A stretch of DNA of 42,450 bases from the NCBI GenBank assembly GCA_019313915.1, contig JAFDAJ010000028.1:1-42450 (forward strand), read 5' to 3'. Positions 8,916 through 17,742 of this stretch are shown here, one piece after another (position 1 is the first letter of the stretch; each line of letters begins with the position of its first letter). The DNA is from Deltaproteobacteria bacterium (GTDB lineage Bacteria > Myxococcota_A > Polyangia > Polyangiales > Houyiibacteriaceae). The position numbers and the translations under genes were made by a program. The notes under the pieces are model-generated. The model was not told where the DNA came from, did no database searches, and was given only the letters and a program-made list of their open reading frames with translations.

Positions 8916-8939
8916 AAAAAGAGGACTGTCCCCTTTTTT
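8916..8939. repeat. Near-perfect palindrome covering the stop codon of the hybrid kinase gene
   Basis: An A-run, GAGGAC, GTCCCC and a T-run form arms of about 11 bases around the centre, with one G-T or A-C mismatch depending on strand. On the minus strand it sits at the end of the histidine kinase gene, whose TAA begins the element, and just upstream of the phosphodiesterase start. It resembles both a rho-independent terminator and REP-type extragenic palindromes. Confidence 0.6.
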
Positions 8940-10572
8940 ATTTGGGGTCGATTATGTCGGCGGCTTCGTAGATGGTGCGCTCGAGGTGGGTGAGGTCAAA
9001 AGGCTTTTCAATTCGGAGGTTTGGGACGCTTTGAAGGAAATCGCGGGCGCGTTGGGTGAAGGCGCCCCCGGTCATGAACACGATGCGGTCGTTGACCGGG
9101 GTTGCTCTCTGGAGGGCGGCTCGGTAGACGTCCATGCCTGTCATCTCCGGCATGATCAGGTCACATAGAATGACGTCATACGCGTGCTGCCCCATCAAGG
9201 CGACGGCTTCCCGTCCATCATGGGCCGTCGTCACGTCATGGTCGACGAGGGCTTTCTGAATGAGCCGTGCGATGACCGGTTCGTCGTCGACCACCAAGAC
9301 CGACAGCTTTCCCCGCGCCGCGCGGCGGATTGCGCTCATCGACGGAGGTGGGACGGTCAACGGGCGCTGCGCCCGTGCGGCTCTCGGCAGCACGACGCGA
9401 GCCACGGTGCCCTGTCCTGGGTGACTTTGGATTTCGATCGTGCCCTCGAGCGAGTGCACGATTCGGCGACAGATCGACAGCCCGAGACCCGTTCCTCGCC
9501 CGGCGGGCTTCGTGGTCACGAATGGGTCGAAGATACGGCGCAGAAGCTGCGCGGAAATTCCGGGGCCAGTGTCCTGCACTTCGATGCACACGCGATCCTC
9601 GTCGGTACTCCGCGCTCGAATGGTGATCGTGTTCTGCATGCGGTCGCCCGGATCGATCGCCTGCGCGGCATTGACGATCAGATTCAGGAAGACCTGACTG
9701 ACACGCGTCCGCGAGCCGCGAATGTAGAGGTTGCCGTCTTCGTACTCCCGCACAATCGTCGCCCGGTGTTGCAGCTCGGGCTGGGCCATTCGGATCACCG
9801 AATCGAGGACCTGCTTCAAGTTGACCGTCTCGACCTCGGCGCCGTCTCCGCCATGCGATAACGATGTGATTTCATTGGATATTACACGAATTCGCTCCGC
9901 GCCCTCGTAGGCCTCGCGAACCAACTCGGCGGTTTCGCTGGATGACGGACCGAGCGAATCCTGCAGGGAACGCAGGTGGTTCCAAACGAACGTGAGCGGG
10001 TTCTTGATCTCGTGAATGATGCTTGCGGTCAGCGTGCCGATTGCGGACATGCGTTCCGCCAACAACAATCGTTGCTGCAGCTCACGCTCCGCGGTCATGT
10101 CGACAACCGAGGCGATCGCGCGTTCGAAGCGGCCCTCGTCGTCCTCCACGAAACGCCAATGCACGCGAACATCCCTCGGCTCGCGCGAGCAGGTCATGAT
10201 CGCCGTTTCGAGATGGACGTCGCGTTCGTTGCGAAAGGCCGCCATCAACACGCGCAGGAAATCCGCCTTCGACTCGGCGGTCAGCAACTCCAACGAGCGG
10301 CGGATGCACTCCTCTTCGCTTGCAGCACCAACCAACGAAACGGCGCCCGCGCTCACCCGATGGATCCGCGTTCGATTGAGGCACTCCGTGAGTGCGCTGG
10401 GGTCGTTCCGAACCAAAGCCTTGAACTCGTCCGCGTCGTGGCAACCCTGCGCTTCGATCCACTCGAGCGGGCCCCGAAAGTCGAGGTCCCAAAGGGCGCT
10501 CGGGAGTAACTCCCAGCCGCGGTCATCGCGTTCCGGTGCCGGTGCTTTCGATTGGCGGATCAGACGAACCAT
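8938..10572 (-). CDS. Hybrid histidine kinase with C-terminal receiver domain
   Basis: A soluble 544-residue kinase without membrane segments. Residues about 75-165 look like a PAS sensor ending in the PAC-type stretch AIASVVDMTAERELQ. The phospho-accepting His is H187 in IIHEIKNPL, followed by the ATPase boxes NLIVNAAQAI (N), DTGPGIS (G1) and GRGTGLGLSICRRI (G2). A complete receiver domain covers about residues 420-540, with VLVVDDE, the phosphorylatable Asp in VILCDLIMPEMTG, the Thr in VFMTGG and the Lys in IEKPF. It probably senses a cytoplasmic cue and passes phosphate internally or to a partner not in this window. It follows plsC on the same strand with a 76-base gap. Confidence 0.93.
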   Translation of the reverse strand: MVRLIRQSKAPAPERDDRGWELLPSALWDLDFRGPLEWIEAQGCHDADEFKALVRNDPSALTECLNRTRIHRVSAGAVSLVGAASEEECIRRSLELLTAESKADFLRVLMAAFRNERDVHLETAIMTCSREPRDVRVHWRFVEDDEGRFERAIASVVDMTAERELQQRLLLAERMSAIGTLTASIIHEIKNPLTFVWNHLRSLQDSLGPSSSETAELVREAYEGAERIRVISNEITSLSHGGDGAEVETVNLKQVLDSVIRMAQPELQHRATIVREYEDGNLYIRGSRTRVSQVFLNLIVNAAQAIDPGDRMQNTITIRARSTDEDRVCIEVQDTGPGISAQLLRRIFDPFVTTKPAGRGTGLGLSICRRIVHSLEGTIEIQSHPGQGTVARVVLPRAARAQRPLTVPPPSMSAIRRAARGKLSVLVVDDEPVIARLIQKALVDHDVTTAHDGREAVALMGQHAYDVILCDLIMPEMTGMDVYRAALQRATPVNDRIVFMTGGAFTQRARDFLQSVPNLRIEKPFDLTHLERTIYEAADIIDPK

Positions 10573-10648
10573 GGCCAGCCGATCCTAGCGAAGAGCGGGC
10601 CGCGCGCCCAAAAGCCAGCAGACCCCCCGCGGAACACCCCTGAATTCA

Positions 10649-11398
10649 TCAGTGGTCCCGCCCGGCCAGCTCGCGTCGGGCGTCTGCCACCAACCCTTCC
10701 ACCCGAACTCGGGCGGCCTCCGCAGTGGAGCGCGCGTCGAGGTCCGATGGCAGGGGCTCGCCGAGGTGGACCGCGATTCGAGTGCTCGGGCGCGCCGCGA
10801 TGCTGGTGAGGTGCTTGGCGAACGACTCCTTCTCGTAGGGAACCGCGGGCGCGTAGGCGAGGCCCACTGGGATGATCGGAATACCGAGCGACCGAACTGC
10901 GGCAAAGACGCCCGGGTGAAACTCGTGAACCGAGTCGCCCGGGAAAGTTCCCCCCTCGGGGAAGGCAACGACCGTTCGTCCTTCCTTAGCGCGCCGGCGG
11001 ATCTCGCGAAGTGCAGCAGCCCCGCTTCGTCGGTCTTCACGATCGACGAAGATGGTGTCGCCGTGCTTAGCCAAGCGACCGAGCAACGGCCAATCTGCGA
11101 TGTCGTGCCGGCTCAGCAACACGCCTCGAAAAACAGAGAGCATGACGCCGATGTCGAGCGCGCTTTGGTGATTGGCTACGACCAGCGCTCCCCCGTCGTA
11201 CGTTGGTTCCCCGTGTACCAAGAGCTCTGCGCCAAAGACCCGCAGCAGGCCATCCGTCAAACGCGCGAGGTATCGGCTTCCGAGCTGCTCCTGCCCCGAC
11301 ACGGAGGTCATGGCACGCCTCGTCTCATAGGCAGCGAGGATGCCCGCGGAGAATCCGACGAAGGCTCCGATGCGCAAGACTACGCGCACTTGGCTCAT
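10649..11398 (-). CDS. plsC: 1-acyl-sn-glycerol-3-phosphate acyltransferase (PlsC family)
   Basis: A 249-residue acyltransferase that should acylate lysophosphatidic acid to phosphatidic acid at the inner membrane. The family motifs are clear: NHQSALD (the HX4D catalytic pair), VDRED, VAFPEGGTF and IPVGLAYAP. A hydrophobic N-terminal segment (VVLRIGAFVGFSAGILAAY) probably anchors it. The start at 11398 follows GGGAGG at ideal spacing; a longer reading to 11521 would overlap the divergent yqgE gene and has no family support. It is transcribed divergently from yqgE across a spacer of roughly 60 bases. Confidence 0.9.
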   Translation of the reverse strand: MSQVRVVLRIGAFVGFSAGILAAYETRRAMTSVSGQEQLGSRYLARLTDGLLRVFGAELLVHGEPTYDGGALVVANHQSALDIGVMLSVFRGVLLSRHDIADWPLLGRLAKHGDTIFVDREDRRSGAAALREIRRRAKEGRTVVAFPEGGTFPGDSVHEFHPGVFAAVRSLGIPIIPVGLAYAPAVPYEKESFAKHLTSIAARPSTRIAVHLGEPLPSDLDARSTAEAARVRVEGLVADARRELAGRDH

Positions 11399-11456
11399 TT
11401 TCGGGCCTCCCGACTTTGGGCTCGCGAGGCTTTGGATTTGGTGGCAGTCTCGGCTC

Positions 11457-12029
11457 GTGGCGGCATCACTTGCACCGGGATTCATCGTCGCAGCACCTTC
11501 GATGCGGTGCCCGTTTTTCAATCATACGCTGGTGTTGCTGATCGATCACGGCGACGAAGGTTCTTTTGGCTTCGTCCTCAACCGTATGACCGATCTGGAC
11601 ATCGAAGATGTCTTCAAGGAAGTCGGCGTTTCAGGCGAAGCGGCCACCTCGGTCCGCGCACCCGTCATGCTCGGTGGGCCGGTTTCGCCTGAATCTGGTT
11701 GGATCCTCTACGACCCCGAGGGAGTTCCCCAGCCGTCGTCTGGCCAAACGATCGCGGTCGGCCAACGCATCGCATGCAGCGCCTCCATCGAGCTGTTGGA
11801 GCGCATCGCGCGAGGTGACGGCCCCGACACCTGCGCCATGATGCTTGGCTATGCCGGCTGGGGCGAGGGCCAGCTCGAGAGCGAGATGAAGCAGGGCTCG
11901 TGGATTCCGGTCGACCTCGAGTACGACCTCGTGTTCGACACGCCGATCGAGGACCGCTGGGAAGCGGCACTCGCGACGCTGGGAATCGACCCCGCCCGGC
12001 TCATCGACAATCAAATCGCAAGCGCGTGA
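11457..12029 (+). CDS. yqgE: YqgE/AlgH family protein
   Basis: The protein begins LAPGFIVAAPSM and continues with LVLLIDHGDEGSFGFVLNR, the diagnostic opening of the YqgE/AlgH (DUF179) family, followed by VMLGGPV and MLGYAGWGEGQLESE. Members are small cytoplasmic proteins of poorly defined function, linked by some reports to regulation of transcription or cell surface products. With the GTG at 11457 the length is 190 residues, the usual family size. ATGs at 11340 or 11370 would add residues with no family match and overlap the divergent plsC start. The start is therefore the uncertain part; the family is not. Confidence 0.88.
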   Translation: MAASLAPGFIVAAPSMRCPFFNHTLVLLIDHGDEGSFGFVLNRMTDLDIEDVFKEVGVSGEAATSVRAPVMLGGPVSPESGWILYDPEGVPQPSSGQTIAVGQRIACSASIELLERIARGDGPDTCAMMLGYAGWGEGQLESEMKQGSWIPVDLEYDLVFDTPIEDRWEAALATLGIDPARLIDNQIASA

Positions 12030-12096
12030 ACACGCCCAGGTCCCCTGTGGGTCCGTCGCCTTGTTTCGACTCGTGTCAGAGGCTACTTCCCGGGCG

Positions 12097-12897
12097 ATGG
12101 GCTTTCGGCTCGACAGCTTGGTGTGGATCGCTCTGCTTGCGCTCGCGATGGCGTGTGGTGGCGGCTCCGGCTCCCTCTCGGGCGGCGGAAAGAGGATGCT
12201 CGACGCCGACGACGATGCGCGCACCGGCTACGAGAAGGCGCTGCTTGATTTCCGCCGAGGCGATTGCCTCTCTGCCGAGCCCATGTTTCGCGAGATCCGC
12301 CGCGAGTTCCCCTACAGCCGTTTCGCAGCGTTGGCGGAGCTTCGCATCGGCGATTGCCAGTTCAAGAACGAGGCGTATCCCGAGGCGATTCAGACCTATC
12401 GGCAGTTCGTTCGCATCCGCCCGTCGCACAAAGAGATCCCCTACGCGCGATTCCGAATCGCCGAGGCCTATTACAACCAGATCCCCGGCGGTTGGTTCAT
12501 GACGCCCCCCGCTGCCGAGCGCGATCAGAGCGCTGCACGCGATGCGCTCATCCAGCTGCGCCGGTTCGTGGTCGACTACCCCGACGACCACCGAGTTCCG
12601 GACGCCAACGAGCTCATGGAGAAATGCATGGGCCTGCTCGCTGCGCACGAGTTCTACGTCGCGCGCTTCTACCTCAAGCGGGACGCGTACCGCGGCGTGA
12701 TTTCGCGGCTCAAAGGGCTGCTCACTTCGTATCCCGGCAGCGGGGTGGAGCGCAAGGCTCTGCTTCTACTTGGGGAGGTTTACTTGAAAACGCACGAGCT
12801 CGAGGCGGCCCGGCAGACCTTCAACGAGATCGTCCAACGCTTCCCGGAAAGCGGTGAAGCCAAGAAAGCACGAGCCCTGCTGGGCAGGATCGGCTGA
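12097..12897 (+). CDS. bamD: BamD-like outer membrane assembly lipoprotein
   Basis: A 266-residue lipoprotein: a short hydrophobic signal (LVWIALLALAMAC) with a LAMAC lipobox, then a mature region made of TPR-like repeats (SRFAALAELRIGDCQFKNEAY, PYARFRIAEAYYNQIPG, KALLLLGEVYLKTHELEAA). This is the layout of BamD/ComL, which docks under BamA and helps insert beta-barrel proteins into the outer membrane. The ATG at 12097 places the signal peptide at the N-terminus; a TTG at 12061 is possible but less apt. The neighbours do not include other Bam genes. Another TPR lipoprotein function cannot be excluded. Confidence 0.83.
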   Translation: MGFRLDSLVWIALLALAMACGGGSGSLSGGGKRMLDADDDARTGYEKALLDFRRGDCLSAEPMFREIRREFPYSRFAALAELRIGDCQFKNEAYPEAIQTYRQFVRIRPSHKEIPYARFRIAEAYYNQIPGGWFMTPPAAERDQSAARDALIQLRRFVVDYPDDHRVPDANELMEKCMGLLAAHEFYVARFYLKRDAYRGVISRLKGLLTSYPGSGVERKALLLLGEVYLKTHELEAARQTFNEIVQRFPESGEAKKARALLGRIG

Positions 12898-12951
12898 GCC
12901 GCGCGCGCGGATTTCTGGCCACGGATCCGGCCGATCGCTACCTTCGGGCCC

Positions 12952-13659
12952 ATGGCTCCTTGGGCTCAACAGATTCTGGACGCGGCGAACGAGCACTACG
13001 ACCGCGCCGAGTACCCACTGGCTCAACCTTACTACGAGAAGCTCGTGCAGCAGGGGCTGCGCTATCCCGACGTGTTCAATCGACTCGGGGTCATTTATCA
13101 CTTGGGCGGGCGGCTTCCCGAGGCACGCTGGTGTTTCGAGCAGGCTCTGGAGGTAAACTCCGGCTATCTGGAGGCCGCGCTCAACCTCACTGTGACCTGC
13201 AATGAGCTCGGCGAGTACGGCTCCGGTGTTCGCACGCTCCAGCAGGCTCAGCGTCACTCGGATTCATCGAACGACGCTTACCGTCGTGGAAAAGTCGCGA
13301 ACCTCCACCGATCACTCGGCCGGGCGTACCTCGACCTGGACCGTCCGGAGGACGCGATGCACGAGTTCGGGCGGGCGCTTCGGCTCTGTCCGAAGTTTCA
13401 CGACATCCGGCTCGAGCTGGCCAAATTGCTCAGACTCCGTGGCAATGCCCACGGCGCGCGCGAGGAGTTGACCCTCATCCTACAGCTGGACCCAGACCAT
13501 CACGACGCCCGCGCGTTGTTGGGTGTGATCGAGATCGACACCGGAGACCACAAAGAGGGCCTCCAGCACTTGCGGGCCGTGGTCGAACAGTGCGCGGACC
13601 ACCCCATCGCCCGAGCCTACCTGCAGCAAGCCGATTCGGATTACCGGCGAGCGTCCTGA
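12952..13659 (+). CDS. TPR-repeat protein
   Basis: A 235-residue protein made almost wholly of tetratricopeptide repeats, for example PDVFNRLGVIYHLGGRLPEA, KVANLHRSLGRAYLDLDRPE and DARALLGVIEIDTGDHKEG. There is no signal peptide or membrane segment, so it is probably a cytoplasmic scaffold for protein-protein contacts. It lies 54 bases after the bamD-like gene and 56 before the receiver/HPt protein on the same strand. The partner is unknown, though the multi-domain signalling protein next door is a natural candidate. Confidence 0.85.
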   Translation: MAPWAQQILDAANEHYDRAEYPLAQPYYEKLVQQGLRYPDVFNRLGVIYHLGGRLPEARWCFEQALEVNSGYLEAALNLTVTCNELGEYGSGVRTLQQAQRHSDSSNDAYRRGKVANLHRSLGRAYLDLDRPEDAMHEFGRALRLCPKFHDIRLELAKLLRLRGNAHGAREELTLILQLDPDHHDARALLGVIEIDTGDHKEGLQHLRAVVEQCADHPIARAYLQQADSDYRRAS

Positions 13660-13715
13660 GTCTGCCAGCCTGATCGCTTTGTCGCCGCTGCAAAGGGTGC
13701 CACACTGCCTGAGAC

Positions 13716-15752
13716 GTGCCCCCGACCGTCCTCCTGCTTGACGACGACACTCAGTTTCGATCGAGTGTCACTCCCGCGCTCGAAGCTTTCGGCCTTCGCG
13801 TATTGAACGCGACCAAAGGCAGCATCGCGCGCGCGTTGCTCGAAGAAGAAGAGCCTTCGTTGCTCATCGTCGACGGATTGCTCCCTGACATCAATGGCAT
13901 CGTCTGGATCGAGAACCTCCGCGGCGACGGCATCAACATCCCGATCATTTTCGTTTCGGCGTTCTACAGGGACCTGACGACGTTCAAGCACCTCACCCAC
14001 GATCTCGACGTCATCAAGGTGTTCCACAAGCCGATCGCAGTGGAACGATTCGCCCGTGAAGTGGCCAACGCCGTCTCAGCGCCGATGAGCTTGACGCCGG
14101 CTGCGAATCGTCCGGACGAGGACCTGGCCGATCGCGTCCTCTTCCCCGACGAGTCTTCCGAGCCCGGGGTCGACGCCGAGAAGGCCAAGCAGTCGTATAC
14201 GAGTCTGCTTCCGATTGCAGCCGACAACCTGACGGGAGCGATTCGGCGGGTGCACTCCGACGCCGACCGAACCAGTGTGGTAGCAGAGGCGTTGCGCCAG
14301 GCGCATGACCTGCACGGTGCTGCGCAGACGCACGGATTCGCCGAGATCTCTGAGGCAGTCGGCCGCATCGAAACTCAGCTTCGACACCTTCAGAAATCGG
14401 GACGTCTCGATTGGTCGACCATGTTCGAGTCGATCGACGCGGTTCGGATGCACGCGGCGGACGCAGTGGGTCATCCGGTCGACACAGGGTCGATGGCGGC
14501 AGCTCCGCCCTCGGTGACGCCGGCGGCGACGTTCTTCCTGCACCGCCCGGTTCCAAAAGATTTCGTCCCGACCGTGCTGGTGCTCGAAGACGACCCGGCG
14601 ATGATCGCCTATCTGCGCTCCGCCTTCGATGAGGTGCTGGTCCATCTGAGGCCCGTTTCGACGGTCGACGAGGCACTCAAGATCGCCGGCCGTAATCCGC
14701 CTACCGCCGTGCTCGTGGGTTGGCCACTGGAGGATCGCGAGGCGCTCCCTCGGTTTCTTCAGATGTTCCGCAGCCTGAATGGCTGCGCCGAGGCGCCGGT
14801 GATTCTCCTCTCGGTCGACGACGACCCCCACACCCGGGCTCTTGCTGCGCAGCTTGGTGTGGACATCTTTTTGCCACACCCGATCGAGCTCGTCCGTCTT
14901 CACCACGCGATCAGCACCGCCGTCGAGCGTGCGATGACTCCGCGCCCCCAAGTTGCCGTGCTCCGCGACCCCGATGCGGCACGACAGATCGAAGAAGCCG
15001 GCATCGAATGCTTCCTCTATTTCAGTTTCGATGAGCTCTTGCGCGAGATCGACGTCCAGTGTCCGGATGCGATCTTGTTGGGGTCCGGGGTGACCGGAAA
15101 GCAGGTCCCCGCGATCATTCGTATGTCGGCGTGGGATTCGGACTTCGCTCTGCTGTGCTTCGACGACTCGCCGATCGCAACGGAAACCGAGATCACCGAG
15201 CGACTCGCCCACGCCGGGGGGTGGCTGGTGAACCTCCACCGCGAGGCCGAGCGGATGGCGCGACTCAAGCGGCAGCAGCTGCGTTGCAGTCAGACCGGGT
15301 TGCTCGCGCGCTCAGGGGCGGTCGCCGCGCTCGAAGCCAGTTTATCATCCGCTCAGCGCAACGGGCGCACGTACTCCATTGGTCTCATCCAAGCCACGGG
15401 GCTCGACGGCCTCGATCACGTCAAGGGGCGGCGCCTGCGCACTCACTTGGGCCGGTTGATCTACGGCAGGTTCCGCCGCGAAGACGTTCGAGGGCGCTGG
15501 GATGGGGACACCTTTGTCGTCGGATTTGATGGCGCCAGCGCACGTGCGGTCGTCGAGGTCGTCCGCAGGCTCCAAGAGGACCTCGATGCGCAGCGAACCA
15601 GGAATCCGGACGAACTTTCGTTTCTGCACTTAGCGGTTGGCCTGGCGTCGTATCCGCTTGATGGGGATACGACCCGTTCCCTCATACTCGCGGCCCACGA
15701 GCGTCTCGAAACTGCCATGGAACGCGATCCGGGCGCCCTGGTTTGGCGATAG
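13716..15752 (+). CDS. Multi-domain signalling protein: REC-HPt-pseudoREC-pseudoREC-GGDEF-like
   Basis: A 678-residue cytoplasmic protein starting at GTG. Residues 3-115 form an intact receiver: D9-D11, phospho-Asp D53 in IVDGLLPD, S81 and K105 in HKPI. Residues about 160-250 look like a histidine phosphotransfer domain, with H197 in AHDLHGAAQTHG. Two further receiver-like segments follow: the first (PTVLVLEDDP...) has VLVGWPLED where the phospho-Asp should be and HPI instead of KPI; the second (QVAVLRDPDAARQ...) is more degenerate. The C-terminus resembles a diguanylate cyclase, but the signature reads WDGDTF rather than GGDEF, so catalysis is doubtful. A phosphorelay scaffold or c-di-GMP-linked regulator is likely. 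Confidence 0.85.
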   Translation: MPPTVLLLDDDTQFRSSVTPALEAFGLRVLNATKGSIARALLEEEEPSLLIVDGLLPDINGIVWIENLRGDGINIPIIFVSAFYRDLTTFKHLTHDLDVIKVFHKPIAVERFAREVANAVSAPMSLTPAANRPDEDLADRVLFPDESSEPGVDAEKAKQSYTSLLPIAADNLTGAIRRVHSDADRTSVVAEALRQAHDLHGAAQTHGFAEISEAVGRIETQLRHLQKSGRLDWSTMFESIDAVRMHAADAVGHPVDTGSMAAAPPSVTPAATFFLHRPVPKDFVPTVLVLEDDPAMIAYLRSAFDEVLVHLRPVSTVDEALKIAGRNPPTAVLVGWPLEDREALPRFLQMFRSLNGCAEAPVILLSVDDDPHTRALAAQLGVDIFLPHPIELVRLHHAISTAVERAMTPRPQVAVLRDPDAARQIEEAGIECFLYFSFDELLREIDVQCPDAILLGSGVTGKQVPAIIRMSAWDSDFALLCFDDSPIATETEITERLAHAGGWLVNLHREAERMARLKRQQLRCSQTGLLARSGAVAALEASLSSAQRNGRTYSIGLIQATGLDGLDHVKGRRLRTHLGRLIYGRFRREDVRGRWDGDTFVVGFDGASARAVVEVVRRLQEDLDAQRTRNPDELSFLHLAVGLASYPLDGDTTRSLILAAHERLETAMERDPGALVWR

Positions 15753-15836
15753 CGTTGCGGCTCGCGCCCCGCGCCCCGACAGGCTAAACTCCAGACATCG
15801 AACCGACCGCGCAGCGCGACCCCGCTGAGGCCCATG

Positions 15837-15842
15837 TAGGAG
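15837..15842 (+). promoter_or_regulatory. Ribosome binding site of phoH, overlapping an ATG-TAG minimal ORF
   Basis: TAGGAG lies five bases before an in-frame ATC codon at 15848. The same bases contain the TAG that ends a start-stop ATGTAG at 15834-15839. No ATG, GTG or TTG exists in the phoH frame between the upstream stop (15785) and the ATG at 15938. Confidence 0.45.
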
Positions 15843-15847
15843 CCGAC

Positions 15848-16801
15848 ATCGAAGTCGCCGATCCTGGGCTACTGCTCAAGCTCACGGGCACGGGTGGTTC
15901 GAACCTGCGTACGCTCGAAGCAGAGCTCGGGGTTTCGATGGGTCTGCGCGGCTCGACGATTCACATCCAAGGCCCGAACCGCGATGTCGAGCTCGTCGAG
16001 CGGGTGCTTCACGAGCTCATCGATGCGCTTCAATTTCGTGACCTCAGCTCGGTCGAGATCGCGCGCGCAGCGAGAACGCTTCGCTCCCATCCACAGATGA
16101 GGCTTCGTGCGCTACTGGACGACGTCGTGTTGACGACTTCCAACCGTCGCATCGTTTCGCCCAAGGGCGTCGCGCAACAGACGTACGTCCAGGCGATGCG
16201 CAGCCACGATATCGTCTTCGGCATCGGCCCGGCCGGCACCGGCAAGACCTACCTCGCCATGGCGATGGCGATTCGCGCGCTCGAGGAGCGGCAGGTCAAA
16301 CGCATCGTTCTGACGCGCCCTGCCGTCGAAGCTGGCGAGCGGCTCGGGTTCTTGCCAGGTGATTTGGCAGAAAAGATCAATCCGTACCTTCGGCCGCTCT
16401 ACGACGCGTTGCACGACATGATGGACCCCGGCCGCGTTGCCATGCTGCTCGAGCGCGGAACGATCGAGGTCGCGCCCTTGGCCTTCATGCGCGGCCGGAC
16501 GCTGAACGACGCCTTCGTCGTCCTCGACGAGGCGCAAAATACCACGGCTGAGCAGATGAAGATGTTCCTGACGCGCCTCGGGTTCGACTCGAAGACGGTC
16601 ATCACCGGTGACGTGACCCAGGTCGATCTCCCCGGCGGGGCGCGCAGCGGGCTTCGCCATGCCGAAAAGGTGCTCTCCAAGATCAAAGGCATCGAGTTCA
16701 TCTATTTCTCACATGCCGATGTGGTGCGACATCCGCTGGTGCAGGAGATCGTCCAGGCCTACGACGTCGATGAATCCGGCTCTTCCCACGGTGACATCTA
16801 A
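15848..16801 (+). CDS. phoH: PhoH-family ATPase (probable AUC start)
   Basis: A PhoH/YbeZ-type P-loop ATPase of 317 residues as annotated. Walker A is GPAGTGKTYLA, Walker B is FVVLDEAQN, and PGGARSGLRHAEKVL near the C-terminus is typical. Relatives associate with RNA and the YbeY rRNA-processing nuclease. The N-terminal family domain (LLLKLTGTGGSNLRTLEAEL, then GPNRDVELVERVLHELID) is encoded upstream of the first ATG at 15938, so translation must begin earlier. The best site is ATC at 15848, preceded by TAGGAG at a five-base gap; AUC initiation is rare but known, for example in infC-type genes. Starting at 15938 would remove part of the N-terminal domain. No YbeY gene follows; cysteine synthase lies 26 bases downstream. 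Confidence 0.88.
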   Translation: MEVADPGLLLKLTGTGGSNLRTLEAELGVSMGLRGSTIHIQGPNRDVELVERVLHELIDALQFRDLSSVEIARAARTLRSHPQMRLRALLDDVVLTTSNRRIVSPKGVAQQTYVQAMRSHDIVFGIGPAGTGKTYLAMAMAIRALEERQVKRIVLTRPAVEAGERLGFLPGDLAEKINPYLRPLYDALHDMMDPGRVAMLLERGTIEVAPLAFMRGRTLNDAFVVLDEAQNTTAEQMKMFLTRLGFDSKTVITGDVTQVDLPGGARSGLRHAEKVLSKIKGIEFIYFSHADVVRHPLVQEIVQAYDVDESGSSHGDI

Positions 16802-16827
16802 GCGCCGCCTGGTATGCTAGCCGCCAG

Positions 16828-17736
16828 ATGACAGATCGAATCTATGACGGCGCGTTGGACCTGATCGGCCACACGCCTTTGGTGCGCCTCGCGCGGATCA
16901 CGGGTGATAAGGGCGCCGAGCTCTGCGGGAAGCTCGAATCGAACAACGTGGCTGGTTCGGTGAAAGACCGCCCCGCGCTTTCGATGATCCTCGCGGCTGA
17001 AAAGTCCGGCGAGCTCGTGCCGGGGTCGACTGTCGTGGAGGCTACGAGCGGCAACACAGGCATCAGCCTTGCAATGATCTGCGCCGTGCGCGGATATCGT
17101 TGCGTCATCGTGATGCCTGAAGACATGAGTGCGGCGCGACGTCACCTGTTGAAGTCGTACGGCGCCGAGGTCGTGTTGACGGCCGCAGAGGACGGTATGG
17201 CCGGTGCGGTCGAGCAGGCCGAGCGCCTGATGAAGACGACACCCGGCTCACTGATGTGCGGTCAGTTCGAGAACCCCGCGAACCCGGACATTCACGCGAA
17301 AACGACCGCAGAGGAGATCTGGGCAGCTACGGGCGGGAAGGTCGATGCGCTCGTGGTGGGCGTAGGCACGGGCGGCACGCTGACCGGGGTCGGTCGCGTG
17401 CTCAAAGAGCGTAACCCGAACATTCGGATAGTCGCGGTCGAGCCACGGGCGAGCTCGGTGTTGTCGGGTGGGAAGCCTGGGCTGCACGGCATTCAAGGTC
17501 TCGGCGCCGGGTTCATCCCCGCCGTGCTCGATACCGAGCTGGTCGACGAGGTGATCACCGTGACCGACCTCGCAGCGGAGCGCATGACAAAGCGTCTTGC
17601 CCGCGAAGAGGGCTTGCTGCTCGGGCCCTCCTCTGGAGCGAACGTCCATGCTGCGCTCGAAGTGTCGCGCCGAATGCAAGCCGGAGAGCGAGTCGTCACC
17701 ATTCTATGTGATGGCGGCGAGCGCTATCTCTGCTGA
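16828..17736 (+). CDS. cysK: Cysteine synthase (O-acetylserine sulfhydrylase)
   Basis: A 302-residue fold-type II PLP enzyme that makes cysteine from O-acetylserine and sulfide. The PLP lysine is K46 in NVAGSVKDRPA; EATSGNTGIS (71-80) binds the substrate carboxylate, GVGTGGTLTGVGR is the PLP-phosphate loop, and the C-terminal ILCDGGERYL is typical. Length and motifs fit CysK or CysM; I cannot separate them with confidence. A short TATGCT box about 15 bases before the ATG could be a -10 element. The SMUG1 gene follows after six bases, probably in the same transcript. Confidence 0.93.
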   Translation: MTDRIYDGALDLIGHTPLVRLARITGDKGAELCGKLESNNVAGSVKDRPALSMILAAEKSGELVPGSTVVEATSGNTGISLAMICAVRGYRCVIVMPEDMSAARRHLLKSYGAEVVLTAAEDGMAGAVEQAERLMKTTPGSLMCGQFENPANPDIHAKTTAEEIWAATGGKVDALVVGVGTGGTLTGVGRVLKERNPNIRIVAVEPRASSVLSGGKPGLHGIQGLGAGFIPAVLDTELVDEVITVTDLAAERMTKRLAREEGLLLGPSSGANVHAALEVSRRMQAGERVVTILCDGGERYLC

Positions 17737-17742
17737 TCGCGC

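Noticed and set aside
11399-11521. Long N-terminus of PlsC
   Set aside because: A strong GGGAGG-spaced ATG at 11398 and the family length support the shorter protein; the extension lies across the divergent yqgE start.
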